DNA of 64,000 bases from Streptomyces sp. CB01580 (GCF_001905795.1 NZ_LIXJ01000004.1:124001-188000), one strand, 5' to 3'; counted from the first letter of the stretch, positions 36,470-47,780 are shown. Numbers and translations: made by a program. The notes: generated by a model from the sequence alone, not told the origin.

Positions 36470-37170
36470 CTAACTTCGTGCGGGGTTCGGCGCTGCTGGA
36501 CGGGGCCGAGCAACACCCGGTCACCGTCTCGGGCGTTCGCCTCGACGCACCGCTGCTGCGGCTGATCCTGCGGCAGTTCGTCCAGCACGAGGAGCACGAC
36601 CCGGCGCTCGCCGCCACCGTGCGCGACCTGGTCGACGCCGCCGCGGGCCGACCCATCGAACCGGGCCCGGAACTCGCAGCCCTGCTGGAGCTGTTGGCCT
36701 CGCCCGAACTGGCCGATTCCATGCTGGGCGGGGCACTGTTCATGTGCGGCGACCGCGGTTGGCCGGCCGGTGGCTGGCCGAAGGACCCCGAGACGTACTG
36801 GCGGAACATGGAACGCAGCCGGGCGGCCCAGCCCGTGTTCGGTCCGCTCGTCAACGGCATGATGGCCCCGTGCGCGTTCTGGACGAGCACGTCCCGCGAG
36901 CCCGCCACGGTCGTCGGCAACGCCGTGCCCGTACTGATGCTTCAGGCCCGGTACGACAACAACGTGCCGTACGAAGGAGCGTTGGCGCTGCACCGCCGTC
37001 TGACGGGTTCACGGCTGGTGACGGCGGACGTCCGCGCGCACGAGGTGTTCGGGCGCGGGCTCGACGGGCTCACGCCGGTCCCGTGCGCCGACCGGGCCGT
37101 CGTCGGCTATCTGCGGGACGGCGTCCTGCCCGCCGCCGACCTGGACCTGCCGACGCGCCGGGGAGGCCCG
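36470..37170 (+). pseudogene. C-terminal remnant of an alpha/beta hydrolase (TAP-like protease)
   Basis: The frame from about 36470 encodes the C-terminal half of a tripeptidyl-aminopeptidase-like hydrolase: VTVSGVRLDAPLLRLILRQF, DPETYWRNMERSRAAQPVFG, then VLMLQARYDNNVPYEGALAL (the acid-residue region) and the TAP-like tail CADRAVVGYLRDGVLP. The N-terminal half with the signal peptide and the GxSxG nucleophile is absent, and there is no stop where the family ends; the frame runs on into antisense of the next gene. It is therefore a decayed gene, and the limits given are approximate. Confidence 0.75.
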
Positions 37171-37215
37171 GTGAGCGGGCGCCCGGCCCTCGACCCACGG
37201 GTTCGGACCGGGCTC

Positions 37216-37908
37216 TCAGCCCACCGAGACCGCGAATCCGCCGCCGAGCCCGCTGTCGTGGCCGCGCAGGGCGATCGAGCCGAACGGGGTGCGCAGCCGC
37301 AGCCAGGACCCGGCCGCGAGCAGGGCGACCGGGAAGTCCGGCGCCGGGCGCAGGAAGCCCAGGGACAGCGCGGCGTGGACGGCCCGCAGCGGGAGGGCGG
37401 TGGTGCCGATCGTGCGCGACCAGATCTCGCGGCCGATCCGGTCCCGTTCGGTCCGGGTACGACGGGCCTCGGGCAGCGCCTCGTCGCGGGTGCGAAACTC
37501 CGCCACCGCGGCGGTGACCGCCTCGCGCAGGGAGACCGGGTCGGGCAGGCCCGGCAGTTCGCGCCAGCCGCCGCGCGGCGGGAGCACCCCCGTCCACGGC
37601 GGTCCGGTGACTGCGGCGGGCAGGGGGCCCGGATCGGCCCCGCCCTCGGTGTCGAAGGAGCCGAGGAACTCCAGGAGCTCCCCGGCGGACACCGTGATGT
37701 CGAACGCGTGGCGCTCGGCCAGTCGGGCCGTGCGGATCGCCAGCACCTCGAACGACGGCGGTCTGCCGAACACCGCCAGCGCGCTGCCGCCCGCCTGCAT
37801 CCGCACCGCGGCGGCCCGGTCGTAGTGGAGGAGCCGCGCGAGGAAGGCCGCGAGATCCGCGGTCTCCCTCGCGTCGGCGAACTCGAGCGGCAGCACGGGT
37901 ACGGTCAT
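37216..37908 (-). CDS. Conserved hypothetical protein coupled to a thioesterase
   Basis: A 230-residue soluble protein of unknown function, starting MTVPVLPLEFADARETADL. It has no signal peptide, membrane helix or motif I can name. The sequence has conserved-looking blocks (RLLHYDRAAAVRMQAGGSAL, ALPLRAVHAALSLGFL, WLRLRTPFGSIALRG). Its ATG overlaps the stop of the upstream thioesterase gene by 4 nt, so the two are coupled and probably functionally linked. Confidence 0.85.
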   Translation of the reverse strand: MTVPVLPLEFADARETADLAAFLARLLHYDRAAAVRMQAGGSALAVFGRPPSFEVLAIRTARLAERHAFDITVSAGELLEFLGSFDTEGGADPGPLPAAVTGPPWTGVLPPRGGWRELPGLPDPVSLREAVTAAVAEFRTRDEALPEARRTRTERDRIGREIWSRTIGTTALPLRAVHAALSLGFLRPAPDFPVALLAAGSWLRLRTPFGSIALRGHDSGLGGGFAVSVG

Positions 37909-38327
37909 GCCGCCGCAGGCTCCTCGGCCAGGTACTGCTGGAGGAAGAGCTTCTCCTCGGCGCTGATCCGCCGGGGCCGCTCCGCGGCCAGGTCGTACGG
38001 GACGACGACGGTCGTGGCCCGTACGTAGACCTGGTCCGGGTCCTTGATCTCGTACGAGATCGTCAGCGACGCGGCGCCGATCCTCGTGACCCACGACTCG
38101 ATGGTCACCGGCTCGTGCCGGTGGACCAGCGGGCGCACGTAGTCGATCTCGTGCCGGGCCACCACGGAGCCGCCCGAGAAGGACGGCGAACCGTCACCCG
38201 GCGCCAGCCGGAACATGAAGTCGATGCGCGCCTCCTCCAGATAGCGGAGGAAGACGACGTTGTTGACGTGCCCGAAGGCGTCCATGTCCGACCAGCGCAG
38301 GGGGCACTGGTAGATGTGGCGTGCCAA
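37905..38327 (-). CDS. Acyl-CoA thioesterase, 4-hydroxybenzoyl-CoA thioesterase (hotdog) fold
   Basis: A 140-residue hotdog-fold protein with RWSDMDAFGHVNNVVFLRYLEEAR, which carries the catalytic Asp of the 4HBT/YbgC group. It hydrolyses acyl-CoA thioesters; the acyl chain is not predictable. It starts 6 bp after the end of the ettA gene region on the same strand and overlaps the following hypothetical gene by 4 nt. Confidence 0.92.
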   Translation of the reverse strand: MARHIYQCPLRWSDMDAFGHVNNVVFLRYLEEARIDFMFRLAPGDGSPSFSGGSVVARHEIDYVRPLVHRHEPVTIESWVTRIGAASLTISYEIKDPDQVYVRATTVVVPYDLAAERPRRISAEEKLFLQQYLAEEPAAA

Positions 38328-38333
38328 GACGGA

Positions 38334-39998
<1,665 letters not shown>

Positions 39999-40368
39999 GA
40001 GAAACCGTCCGGCTATCGATGTGTGGGCAGATACACCCCATCTTGCCTGACGTCCGTCCCCGGACGGAAACCAGCCTGTTGGACGCCGCCCATGTCCCGG
40101 ACCCGCGCCCCGGGCCCGCGCCCCGGGCCCTCCGGGCCCGCCCCTCAGGGCCTGCCCGGCCCCTCCCCGCCCCCGTTCGCCGGTGGCGCCCCGGGCACGC
40201 CGACGGCCCCGGCACGCGTACACGTACCGGGGCCGTCACCGAGCGGGCGTGACGCCACGCTCGCCGTTCGCCGCTCCGCGATCATCGAATCACCGGGGTC
40301 ACCCGGATCACTGGAATCACGGGATCGCGGGGGATCACTCGAATCGCGGAGTCATAGGCTTGCCGCAA
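39999..40368 (-). other. Upstream region of ettA / downstream of the surface-protein gene
   Basis: 370 bp without a gene. It holds the hairpin listed separately, very GC-rich CCCGGGCCC-type runs (about 40100-40160), and a degenerate array of GAATCAC/GGATCAC words at about 40280-40350. The ettA promoter must lie here, but I cannot place it. Confidence 0.4.
40202..40237 (-). terminator. Hairpin downstream of the surface-protein gene
   Basis: GACGGCCCCGG (40202-40212) pairs with CCGGGGCCGTC (40227-40237), an 11-bp perfect stem with a 14-nt loop. It lies between the thioester-domain gene and ettA, both on the minus strand. Confidence 0.65.
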
Positions 40369-41829
40369 TCACTGCGCGGAGGGCTGGGCCTTGCGCTTGC
40401 GGAGGAGGAAGACCGCGCCGCCGCCGACGACGACGAGGGCGATCGCGACACCGGCGATGACCGGGGTGGCGCTGGAACCACCGGTCTCGGCGAGGTCACC
40501 CGCGGAACCGGTCGAGCCGCCGCCGGAGGTGGCGGGGGCCGGCTGTCCCTCGGTCTGGGTCTCGTGGCCGCCGTTGCCGCCGGCACCACCGGTGCCGCTG
40601 CTGCTGGTCTTGCAGTCCAGGACGCCCTTGAACGTCTTCGAGAAGCCCCCGGGGCCGGTGACCGTGATGTCGTACGCCTGGTCCTCGGCGACCGGGACGG
40701 TCACGGTCTCGGACTTGCCCGCCTCGACGGTGTACTCCTTCCCGGCAAGCTCGAAGGTGAAGGCCTCGTCGCCCTTGTTGCTCGCGGTGACGTCCACGCC
40801 ACCCTTGGCGCAGTTCTTCTCCGCCGAGACGGCCGGGATCGCGCCCTGCTTGGCCCAGGTCGCGGTGGCGGTCGCGGAGACCGTGGAGTCGCTGGATCCG
40901 GCCAGGATCATGGTCTGGCTCTTGGTCGCGCTGGCGAAGGCCCGGCCCACCGGCACCGAGGTGGTGGCCTGGACGGTCAGCGAGGCGGAGCCGTCGGCGG
41001 TGCCCGCCGGGACGTCGAAGTACAGCTCGCCGCCGTTGACCGCGGAGGTGAGGGGCTTGCCGCTCTTGTCGGTGACCTTGACGCCGCTGGCGGCGTCCAC
41101 GGGCGGGGTCACGGTGGCCTGGCCCGCGTTGGTGTGGACGGTGATCGGGCCGAGGCGCCGGCCGGACTTGCCGGAGACCGCGGCCGGGTCCAGGACGAGG
41201 GACGCCTTGGGCTCGGCCTGGTCGACGGCGCTCTTCTCCAGCCAGTCGGCCAGCTTCTCGGCCGCGGCGTCGCTCGCCTCGACGTCCACGTTGTCCGAGT
41301 AGCGCCAGATGGCGACCTGGGTGCCCGCAGCGGCGGTCTTCTCCGTGAGCGGGCCGGTGCCGGCTTCCTCGGCCAGTGCCGCGAGGTTGTCGACCTTCGG
41401 GTAGGAGTGCTCGAGAATCCAGCGGATCTTGCCGGCGTTCTTGTTGGCACCGAGCGAGGTCTGGCCCCAGGGCGTCTCCAGGTACTTCGCCCGGTCCTGC
41501 GTGGGGTTGTGGATGTCGATGCAGTACGTCTTGAGCTTGCCGCCGCCATCGACGGTCATCTCGAAGACCCCGGCGGGCAGCTGCTGGTTCCTGCCACCCT
41601 CGTGGAGCACGGCACGGTCGTAGGTCTTCAGACCGTCCAGGACCGCGGCGGCGCCGCCTTGATGCTGCGGCGCTTCGTCGGCGACCGCGCTGCCGGCGCC
41701 GACGAAGGCTCCTGCCAGGACCAGACCGGATGCCACCACCGATGCGGCCAGTCGGGCCATGCCCCGCCGCCGCGCGGAATCAGGTGCCTTCAAGGAAGAC
41801 GAAACGGTCGCTGAATCAGCAGAAAACAC
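40369..41829 (-). CDS. Thioester-domain (TQXA) surface protein with LAETG sorting signal
   Basis: A 486-residue cell-wall-anchored protein. It has a signal peptide (about 24-50, ending GSAVADE) and an N-terminal thioester domain in which Cys103 (KTYCIDIHNPT) and Gln171 (AAGTQVAIWRYSD) can form an internal Cys-Gln thioester. Two or more beta-sandwich repeats (about 200-400) and a Ser/Gly linker follow. The C-terminus has LAETG (446-450), a hydrophobic helix and RKRK, a substrate for class E sortases as in chaplins. Thioester domains in Gram-positive adhesins bind host or surface proteins covalently; here the target is unknown. GTG 41829 follows GGAGGGG. It appears monocistronic. Confidence 0.92.
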   Translation of the reverse strand: MFSADSATVSSSLKAPDSARRRGMARLAASVVASGLVLAGAFVGAGSAVADEAPQHQGGAAAVLDGLKTYDRAVLHEGGRNQQLPAGVFEMTVDGGGKLKTYCIDIHNPTQDRAKYLETPWGQTSLGANKNAGKIRWILEHSYPKVDNLAALAEEAGTGPLTEKTAAAGTQVAIWRYSDNVDVEASDAAAEKLADWLEKSAVDQAEPKASLVLDPAAVSGKSGRRLGPITVHTNAGQATVTPPVDAASGVKVTDKSGKPLTSAVNGGELYFDVPAGTADGSASLTVQATTSVPVGRAFASATKSQTMILAGSSDSTVSATATATWAKQGAIPAVSAEKNCAKGGVDVTASNKGDEAFTFELAGKEYTVEAGKSETVTVPVAEDQAYDITVTGPGGFSKTFKGVLDCKTSSSGTGGAGGNGGHETQTEGQPAPATSGGGSTGSAGDLAETGGSSATPVIAGVAIALVVVGGGAVFLLRKRKAQPSAQ

Positions 41830-42072
41830 AGAATTCCCCTCCGGGCGGAACCCTCCGCGCCTGCTGCGCGTGTGGGGATTGTCCCGCCAGTCGACTCAAG
41901 TGCCCCGTGAGTACGGGGGAATCCTAAGGACGAAGCGATGAACAGTCCCCCGTCACGACGTCATATAACCATTCCGACTCGGAATCGTTATGGCCGGTGC
42001 GCCTCTTTGACGCCCCGCCCGCCCCCACACACACCACGTCCGAACCCGCCGCCCCATCACCATACGAACCGT

Positions 42073-42888
42073 TCACGTCACCAACACCAGCGTGTCACTG
42101 TCTTTTTGACTGCTGGCCACACGCTTGCCCCGCTGTCGCACGGCTCGCCCGCCGCCCTCTCCGCGCACAGTACGCCGAGTCCGTTCGGCCCGTTCGGCCC
42201 GCTCACCCCCTTCGGTCCGTTCGGCCCGCTCTTCCGGCCCGACCGGCCCTTCCCGACCGGCCGCCGCTCCCGATACGGGTGCCTCTTCCGATACGGGGGC
42301 CTCTGTCGAACCGGCCGCCCGTCCCGGCCCGGGCGCCCCTCCCGATCGGGACCACTCTTCCAGCCCGGGGGCCGCCTCGGCCCCGAAGGTCGTTTCCGCC
42401 CCGGGCACCGCTCCCGCCCTGAGCGCCGCTCCCGACCAATCCGGTTCGTCCGCGCGCGCCGAATCACCACCCACGCCACCCGCACCGCCCGGCACCGCAC
42501 TCCCCGTACGCGCGTCGCTCCCCGGCCCACCCCTCATCACCCGCCGGAACGCCGACGTCCCCCGCGTCAGATCGTGCCCCACGGCGACCGCCTCGACGTC
42601 CACGAACGTCCTGTGCCGGCCTTCCCGTTCCTCCTCGCGCACCTTCAACCTTCCGTGCACGACGAGTGGTTCCCCCACGGCGACGGAACCGGACAGATTC
42701 GACGCCAACGCCCGCCAGGCCCACACGGTGTAGAAGCTGGTGCGCCCGTCCGTCCAGAGTTGCTTCTCACGATCCCAGCGGCGCGGTGTCACCGCGAACC
42801 GGAAACGTGCCATTCCGCCGGTGGCGGTCTCCCGGTACTCCACCGCCGTCGCCGCGTTGCCCACCAGCGTCACCAAGGTGTCGTTCAT
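42073..42888 (-). CDS. ssbB: Single-stranded DNA-binding protein, SsbB type, with a long C-terminal tail
   Basis: A 271-residue SSB paralogue. The OB fold occupies about residues 1-115 (MNDTLVTLVGNAATAVEYRE, GMARFRFAVTPRRWD, SFYTVWAWRALASNLSGSV, VHGRLKVREEEREGR). It starts with MNDT and sits next to the GTPase genes, as SsbB does in Streptomyces. There SsbB is known to be shorter (about 156 residues), to lack the acidic tip and to act in chromosome segregation during sporulation. Here a Gly/Ala/Glu/Arg-rich low-complexity tail (about 120-271) extends it and ends SSQKDSDTLVLVT, with no DDDIPF-type acidic tip. ATG 42888 follows GGAGG/GGAG. Confidence 0.9.
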   Translation of the reverse strand: MNDTLVTLVGNAATAVEYRETATGGMARFRFAVTPRRWDREKQLWTDGRTSFYTVWAWRALASNLSGSVAVGEPLVVHGRLKVREEEREGRHRTFVDVEAVAVGHDLTRGTSAFRRVMRGGPGSDARTGSAVPGGAGGVGGDSARADEPDWSGAALRAGAVPGAETTFGAEAAPGLEEWSRSGGAPGPGRAAGSTEAPVSEEAPVSGAAAGREGPVGPEERAERTEGGERAERAERTRRTVRGEGGGRAVRQRGKRVASSQKDSDTLVLVT

Positions 42889-43031
42889 GACTCCGCCTCC
42901 CCTTCGGTCCTCGGTCCACGGGGCCGCGGTCATCGACCACCGGTCGTGGGCCGTCGGCTCCGGCGACCGCGTCCGCGCGGTCACGGATCCCAGGTTGAAG
43001 GAGAGGCGGAGATCCCGCTGACGCCTGTGGA

Positions 43032-45320
43032 CTACCGAACAGTTGTGGAAAACTCCGTCACCGCCACGTACCGCTCCCGCACCTCGCGGTATCGCACGAG
43101 CTCAGCCGCCACCGGGTCGAGCACCCTCACCCGCCCGCAGGCCGCCGCCGCCTCCCGCAACCGCCGCTCGGCCTCCTGCCCGTACCGCCGCGCGGGCCCC
43201 CGCGCGGCGGCCGAGCACGACCACTCCACCAACGGCCCCCCGACGACACCCGCCAGCGTCACCAGGGCGGGTGCGAGGAATCCGGGGTCGAGCACACCGG
43301 CGATCCGGCCCATCAGCCAGAGAACACCGATGACCTGCAACAGCGTCATCGACACCTGCGCCAGCACGGCGGCGGGCCACCACCCGGGCCGTGGCGGCCT
43401 GGGCCGTGTCGTCAGAGTTCCGCCTGCCCCCGCGCGACCACCGTGCCCGGCTCCGGACGCGCCGAGCACTCCGGCCGCCCTCGTCATCGCGGCTCTCAGC
43501 ACCCCGGTCGAACCACCCGCACAACCCGCACCGCCTGCACCATCCGCACTCCTCCCATCACCCACGCGGCCGACCCCGCTCGCACCGTCCGACGCACCAC
43601 GCGCACCAGCGGATTCAGCCGAACCACCCGCATCCCCGCCGCCCCCGTCGGCGCAGCCGGCACCGTCCGCGCCGACCACCCCGACCACCCCGACCACGCC
43701 ACCGGAGCCGCCCGGCCCCTCCTCTCCCATGACGCCCGTGACACTCGTGACGCCCGTGACACTCGTGACCAGTTCGTCCAGTGCCTCCGGCAGACCCTGC
43801 GCGCCGGTCACCGCCGCCTCGCGGACCGCCTGTGCCCAGGGGGCCGGGAGCCCGCGGGCGGCCTCGTCCGCCAGGATCCGTACCGCCTGCTCGACACCCT
43901 GCCGGGCGGTGAGCCGTTCCTCCGGCGAGGCGGGCCCCGCCGGGCACTCCGGACGTCCCGGCCGCCGCGTGGACTCGTACCGGCGCCACAGCCGCAGCCA
44001 CGGCGTGCCGCATGCCCGCCCCGCGTTCCCGCGCCACTCCCGCTCGGCCGCCTGGCCCGCCGCTGCCGCCCCGACGGCCTCCGCGAGCCGGTCGGTGAAC
44101 TCCTCCCGCGCCCGTTCCCCGAGACCGGTCCGTCCCTCGGTGACGTACAACGGACGGAGCCTGGCCGCGGCGGCGTCCAGGTCCGCGGAGAGACGGAGCG
44201 CCGCCGCCCTGCGCTCCTGGACGAACCGGCCGAGCAGGTCGCGCAGTTCGCCCACGCCCTCACCGGTGAGCGCGGACAGGGGCATGACGGTGGCACCCGG
44301 TTCACCGTGTTCGCCCAGTGCCATGCCGTCCTCGTCCAGCAGCCGGCGCAGATCGTCGAGGACCTGATCGGCGGCGTCGCCGGGCAGCCGGTCGATCTGG
44401 TTGAGGACCACGAAGGTGACCTCGGCGTGCCCGGCGAGCGGCCGCAGATAGCGCTCGTGCAGGGCCGCGTCCGCGTACTTCTCCGGATCGACCACCCAGA
44501 TCACCGCGTCGACCAGGGCGAGCACCCGGTCGGCCTGTTCGCGGTGCCCGGCCGCCGCGGAGTCGTGGTCGGGCAGGTCGACGAGGACGAGCCCCTGAAG
44601 CGCCTCGTCGGCGCCCGCTGCGCCCTGCTGCGGGCGCCGCCTGAGCCGGCCGGGAATGGCGAGCCGGTCGAGCAGCCCGGCAGCCCCGTCGGTCCAGGAG
44701 CAGGCGAGGGGGGTGGAGGTGGTCGGCCTGCGCAGCCCGGTTTCGGAGATCTGGGCGCCCGCGAGCGCGTTGAACAGGGTCGACTTGCCGCTGCCGCTCG
44801 CCCCGGCCACGGCGACGACCGTGTGCCGGGAGGAGAGCCGACGCCGGGCCGCCGCCTCGTCGAGCACGCGCCCCGCTTCGGCGAGGGCGTCCGCGTCGAT
44901 CCGGGCCCGGGACAGCCCGACGAGTTCGCGCAGCGCGTCGAGCCGTGGCCGCAGCGGCCCGCCGGACGGTACGTACGCCTCGACCTGGGGCGCCCGCATG
45001 TCGTCGTCCGGGCCGGTGCCGGGCTCGTCGGACACCGTCCTGACGTCCGCGCGCCGGGCGATCAGCCCGTCGTTCCAGCCCGCCGTCACGTCCGGGGCGT
45101 CCACACGCCCCTCGATCGGACGGCCCGGACTCGATCGGCCCTGATCGGCGCCCGGTCGGCCCTGGCCGTCGTGCGGGCGCTCCCGATCGGTGTCCGCGCC
45201 ATGAGAACGGTCGGGACCGGGACGGCCGAAACAAGAACGGTCGGGGTGAGAACGCTCGTGGTCGTCGGGGGACGCGGTACCGGCGCCCCGGCTCGCCCCC
45301 TCGTCGATGACGGCAGTCAA
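43032..45320 (-). CDS. Membrane-associated P-loop GTPase (YfjP/Era-like)
   Basis: A 762-residue GTPase. A hydrophilic low-complexity N-terminus (about 1-120) precedes the G domain: G1 [11 protein letters not shown] (171-181), G3 [10 protein letters not shown] and G4 [12 protein letters not shown] helical region and a Gly/Ala/Val-rich low-complexity stretch with tandem repeats (TSVTGV, GVVGVV) follow, then two adjacent membrane helices ([20 protein letters not shown] and [20 protein letters not shown]), and a soluble tail. It is paired with a second GTPase gene directly upstream. I place the start at TTG 45320 (TTGA overlap on the upstream stop), giving [10 protein letters not shown]; an in-frame GTG at 45329 is possible. 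Function unknown; the layout recalls dynamin-like or stress-related GTPases. Confidence 0.88.
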   Translation of the reverse strand: MTAVIDEGASRGAGTASPDDHERSHPDRSCFGRPGPDRSHGADTDRERPHDGQGRPGADQGRSSPGRPIEGRVDAPDVTAGWNDGLIARRADVRTVSDEPGTGPDDDMRAPQVEAYVPSGGPLRPRLDALRELVGLSRARIDADALAEAGRVLDEAAARRRLSSRHTVVAVAGASGSGKSTLFNALAGAQISETGLRRPTTSTPLACSWTDGAAGLLDRLAIPGRLRRRPQQGAAGADEALQGLVLVDLPDHDSAAAGHREQADRVLALVDAVIWVVDPEKYADAALHERYLRPLAGHAEVTFVVLNQIDRLPGDAADQVLDDLRRLLDEDGMALGEHGEPGATVMPLSALTGEGVGELRDLLGRFVQERRAAALRLSADLDAAAARLRPLYVTEGRTGLGERAREEFTDRLAEAVGAAAAGQAAEREWRGNAGRACGTPWLRLWRRYESTRRPGRPECPAGPASPEERLTARQGVEQAVRILADEAARGLPAPWAQAVREAAVTGAQGLPEALDELVTSVTGVTSVTGVMGEEGPGGSGGVVGVVGVVGADGAGCADGGGGDAGGSAESAGARGASDGASGVGRVGDGRSADGAGGAGCAGGSTGVLRAAMTRAAGVLGASGAGHGGRAGAGGTLTTRPRPPRPGWWPAAVLAQVSMTLLQVIGVLWLMGRIAGVLDPGFLAPALVTLAGVVGGPLVEWSCSAAARGPARRYGQEAERRLREAAAACGRVRVLDPVAAELVRYREVRERYVAVTEFSTTVR

Positions 45321-47020
45321 CGCTGCCACCTCTCCTTCTGCAGTACGGACAGCGCGGCGATGAGTTCGGCCTGTGGTTCCGGGGCGACGTCGAGGGCGTC
45401 GAGCGGGGCGAGCCGCCGGTCGCGTTCCCCGTCGAGCACCCGGCCGAGGCAGTCGGTGAGCAGTGCGCCGCCCCTGTCGCGCAGCCGCAGCGCGCCCCGG
45501 GCCCCGATCCGCTCGGCGAGCTGCTCCCCGGCGGCTCTGGTACGCCGACCGCCGAGCAGGGCGGCGGCCAGGAGCACCGCCACCGTCTCGGCGTCCGGCG
45601 CGGTGTTGCGTTCGAGCCGGCGCACCTCCTCCTCCGCCAGTTCCTCCAGCACGCGCCACCACCGCCGTACGGCCACGGCGATCCGGCCCTCGACGTCCTC
45701 GTCCGGCCCCCACCCCCCGGCCTCCCGACCGACGTCCCCGTGGCCGAACGCTCCGGCCGCGGGTTCGCGCCGCCAGGCCGTGCGGATCTGCTCGTCGGCG
45801 GCGGCGACGGCGCACCGCAGAAGCGCGGCGAGGCTTTCCACCAGCGATTCGAGGAGTTCCTCGGAGGTGCTGTACAGGGGGTATCCGCGCCACCGGGTGC
45901 GAGCCTCCCCGGCGAGCACGCCGCCGTCGCGCAGCCGTCGTTCGACCCGCTCCGCCTCGGCGCGGTACGCGTCCTCGACGACCGCGGTCAGTCGCACCGC
46001 CGCCGCGTACTGTGCCGCGACGGCCCCGGCCAGCGCGGGCAGCCGTACGTCCAGCGAGGCGATGACCCCGGCCGCGGTGCGCCCGACGGCCTGCTGGCGG
46101 GCCGCCCGGTCCTGGGCGCGGTGGCTGAGCCAGGCCCGGAGCGGGGCGACGGCGGTGGTGGGCAGCAGCCCGCTGCCGCCGCCCGCCGATTCGGGCAGTT
46201 CCGGGATGGTGAAGCGCGGCACCTCGCCGAGGCCCGCCCGGGTGAGCAGCGCCCCGTACTGCCGCGACACCTCGGCGATCACCTGGTGCGGCACCCGGTC
46301 GAGGACGGTGACGAGCGCGGCGTCGTACTCCTTGGCGGTACGCAGCAGATGCCAGGGCACCGCGTCCGCGTAGCGCGAGGCCGTGGTGACCATCACCCAC
46401 ACGTCGGCGGCGCAGATCAGCTCGGCGGCCAGCACCCTGTTCCGTACGACGAGCGAGTCGATGTCGGGCGCGTCGAGCAGCGCCAGCCCGCGCGGCAGCC
46501 CGGTTGCGGTCTCGACACGCAGCGTGGTCCCGTCCTCCTCGTCGTCCTCGGCGTCGTCGAACCCGTCGAGGTCGTCGGCCCCGGCGAGGCCGCCGAGTCC
46601 GCCGAGGCGTTCGCGTCCGCCGACGCTCCGCGCCTCCTGGGGCGGCAGCCAGACCCTGGTGAGCTGCGGCAGCACGCGGGTCCCCGCGAACCAGTGGTGA
46701 TCGTCCGGGTGGCAGACGAGCACGGGCGTGCGCGTGGTCGGCCGCAGCACCCCGGCCTCGCTGACCAGCCGCCCCACCAGCGAATTGACCAAGGTCGACT
46801 TCCCGGCCCCGGTGGACCCTCCGATCACGGCGAGCAGGGGCGCTTCGGGATCCTTGAGCCGGGGAAGCAGATAGTCGTCGAGCTGGGCCAGCAACTCGCT
46901 CCGGGTCCGGCGGGCACGAGCGGCCTCCGGCAGCGGAAGCGGAAGACGCACGGCGGCGACACGGTCGCGCAGGGCGGAGAGTGCGTCGATGAGCTGAGGC
47001 CGTACGTCCAAGGTCACCAC
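45317..47020 (-). CDS. Cytoplasmic P-loop GTPase (Era/dynamin-like), partner of the membrane GTPase
   Basis: A 567-residue protein starting at GTG 47020 ([19 protein letters not shown]). G1 is [10 protein letters not shown] (67-76), followed by [10 protein letters not shown] (G2-like) and [12 protein letters not shown] (G3-like DxPD). The C-terminal two thirds is helical and rich in Arg/Ala/Leu, without a membrane helix. An Asp/Glu-rich insertion ([16 protein letters not shown]) lies in the G domain. No Shine-Dalgarno precedes the start, so it may be translated from a leaderless or short-leader mRNA. Its stop overlaps the start of the membrane GTPase gene, so the two proteins are coupled and probably form a heteromeric pair. 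Confidence 0.9.
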   Translation of the reverse strand: MVTLDVRPQLIDALSALRDRVAAVRLPLPLPEAARARRTRSELLAQLDDYLLPRLKDPEAPLLAVIGGSTGAGKSTLVNSLVGRLVSEAGVLRPTTRTPVLVCHPDDHHWFAGTRVLPQLTRVWLPPQEARSVGGRERLGGLGGLAGADDLDGFDDAEDDEEDGTTLRVETATGLPRGLALLDAPDIDSLVVRNRVLAAELICAADVWVMVTTASRYADAVPWHLLRTAKEYDAALVTVLDRVPHQVIAEVSRQYGALLTRAGLGEVPRFTIPELPESAGGGSGLLPTTAVAPLRAWLSHRAQDRAARQQAVGRTAAGVIASLDVRLPALAGAVAAQYAAAVRLTAVVEDAYRAEAERVERRLRDGGVLAGEARTRWRGYPLYSTSEELLESLVESLAALLRCAVAAADEQIRTAWRREPAAGAFGHGDVGREAGGWGPDEDVEGRIAVAVRRWWRVLEELAEEEVRRLERNTAPDAETVAVLLAAALLGGRRTRAAGEQLAERIGARGALRLRDRGGALLTDCLGRVLDGERDRRLAPLDALDVAPEPQAELIAALSVLQKERWQR

Positions 47021-47337
47021 ATGCGAAGAATGCCCAATTTTGGAGCCTTTTTGAAGCGTATAGCGACTCCTGCGCGCCGGTTCCTCCGCAGAATTCAAGT
47101 CAGGACAGAGGGGACGAGTGGGGCGCAGGCATAACGAGTGCACAACACCCGGGGCGTGAGGCGTAAAAAGCGATGCGCAAATCCGGTCCACCTGCGATTA
47201 TCGGTTCGCTTCACCGAACCTCCACATCGTGCCACGCAGGTGAAGCAACCGGTACGAGGCGATCGGAGCCCTATCCTTGATCCGGCAGGTCACCGACCGG
47301 CCCGGCCCAGGGCTCCAGGCCACCGAGGCCACCACCG
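47021..47337. other. Divergent region between the GTPase operon and tRNA-Arg
   Basis: 317 bp, noticeably less GC-rich than the flanks. Leftward, TATACG (47058-47063, reverse strand) is a possible -10 for the GTPases. Rightward, TATCCT (47272-47277) is a possible -10 for the tRNA. Two dyads are visible: GGTTCG/CGAACC (47203-47220) and GCTTCACC/GGTGAAGC (47208-47215 with 47239-47246). No ORF stands out. Confidence 0.4.
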
Positions 47338-47410
47338 GCCCCCGTAGCTCAGTGGATAGAGCAGGTGCCTTCTAAGCACTTGGCCGCAGGTTCGAGTCCT
47401 GCCGGGGGCG
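47338..47410 (+). tRNA. tRNA-Arg, anticodon UCU
   Basis: 73-nt cloverleaf. The acceptor GCCCCCG (47338-47344) pairs with CGGGGGC (47403-47409), the discriminator is G and CCA is not encoded. The anticodon stem GGTGC/GCACT encloses the loop CTTCTAA, anticodon TCT, which reads the rare AGA codon. The T arm is GCAGG-TTCGAGT-CCTGC. It is followed within 11 nt by a canonical terminator. Confidence 0.97.
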
Positions 47411-47420
47411 CACCAGGACA

Positions 47421-47446
47421 GACCCTCCTTCGGGAGGGTCTTTTTT
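47421..47446 (+). terminator. Rho-independent terminator of tRNA-Arg
   Basis: GACCCTCC-TTCG-GGAGGGTC (47421-47440) forms a perfect 8-bp stem with a UUCG tetraloop, followed by six T residues (47441-47446). It is the only terminator in the window with a classic U-tract. Confidence 0.95.
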
Positions 47447-47637
47447 GTCGATCAGGAGCGATTTTCGGCCGAGGACGGGATCGGCGGGGCACGAGCCACG
47501 GGCGGCTGAAAATATACGGCTGAAACTGGTTGTGGACGGCCCCTGCGGGCCCCGGCGACCGTTCGGCCCGAAAGCGGCCCGGCGGCGATCCGCGCCGGGA
47601 CCGGCGCCGGAACCGGAGGACCTGGGCCGGGGCGAAC

Positions 47638-47780
47638 TCACCCGACCGGGGGCCGGCCGCCGTCCGGTCGGGCGCCGGACGTCTCCGGCGAGCGGGCGTC
47701 CGCGGTGTGCAGATAGTGCCGGGGCGTCGTGCCGATGGCACGGCGGAAGGCGGCGAGGAAGGCGCTGGGCGTGGCGTGTT
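47638..47780 (-). pseudogene. C-terminal fragment of an AraC-family regulator
   Basis: On the minus strand this stretch encodes HATPSAFLAAFRRAIGTTPR followed by HYLHTADAR and a short Pro/Gly tail to a stop at 47638. This is the second helix-turn-helix and end of an AraC/XylS regulator. The frame upstream of it has no AraC homology, so only about 45 residues remain. It meets a methyltransferase fragment of opposite strand at about 47780. Confidence 0.7.

Noticed and set aside
36409..38028. A 539-codon plus-strand gene
   Set aside because: Only codons up to about 37170 have hydrolase homology; the rest is antisense to two coupled genes on the minus strand.
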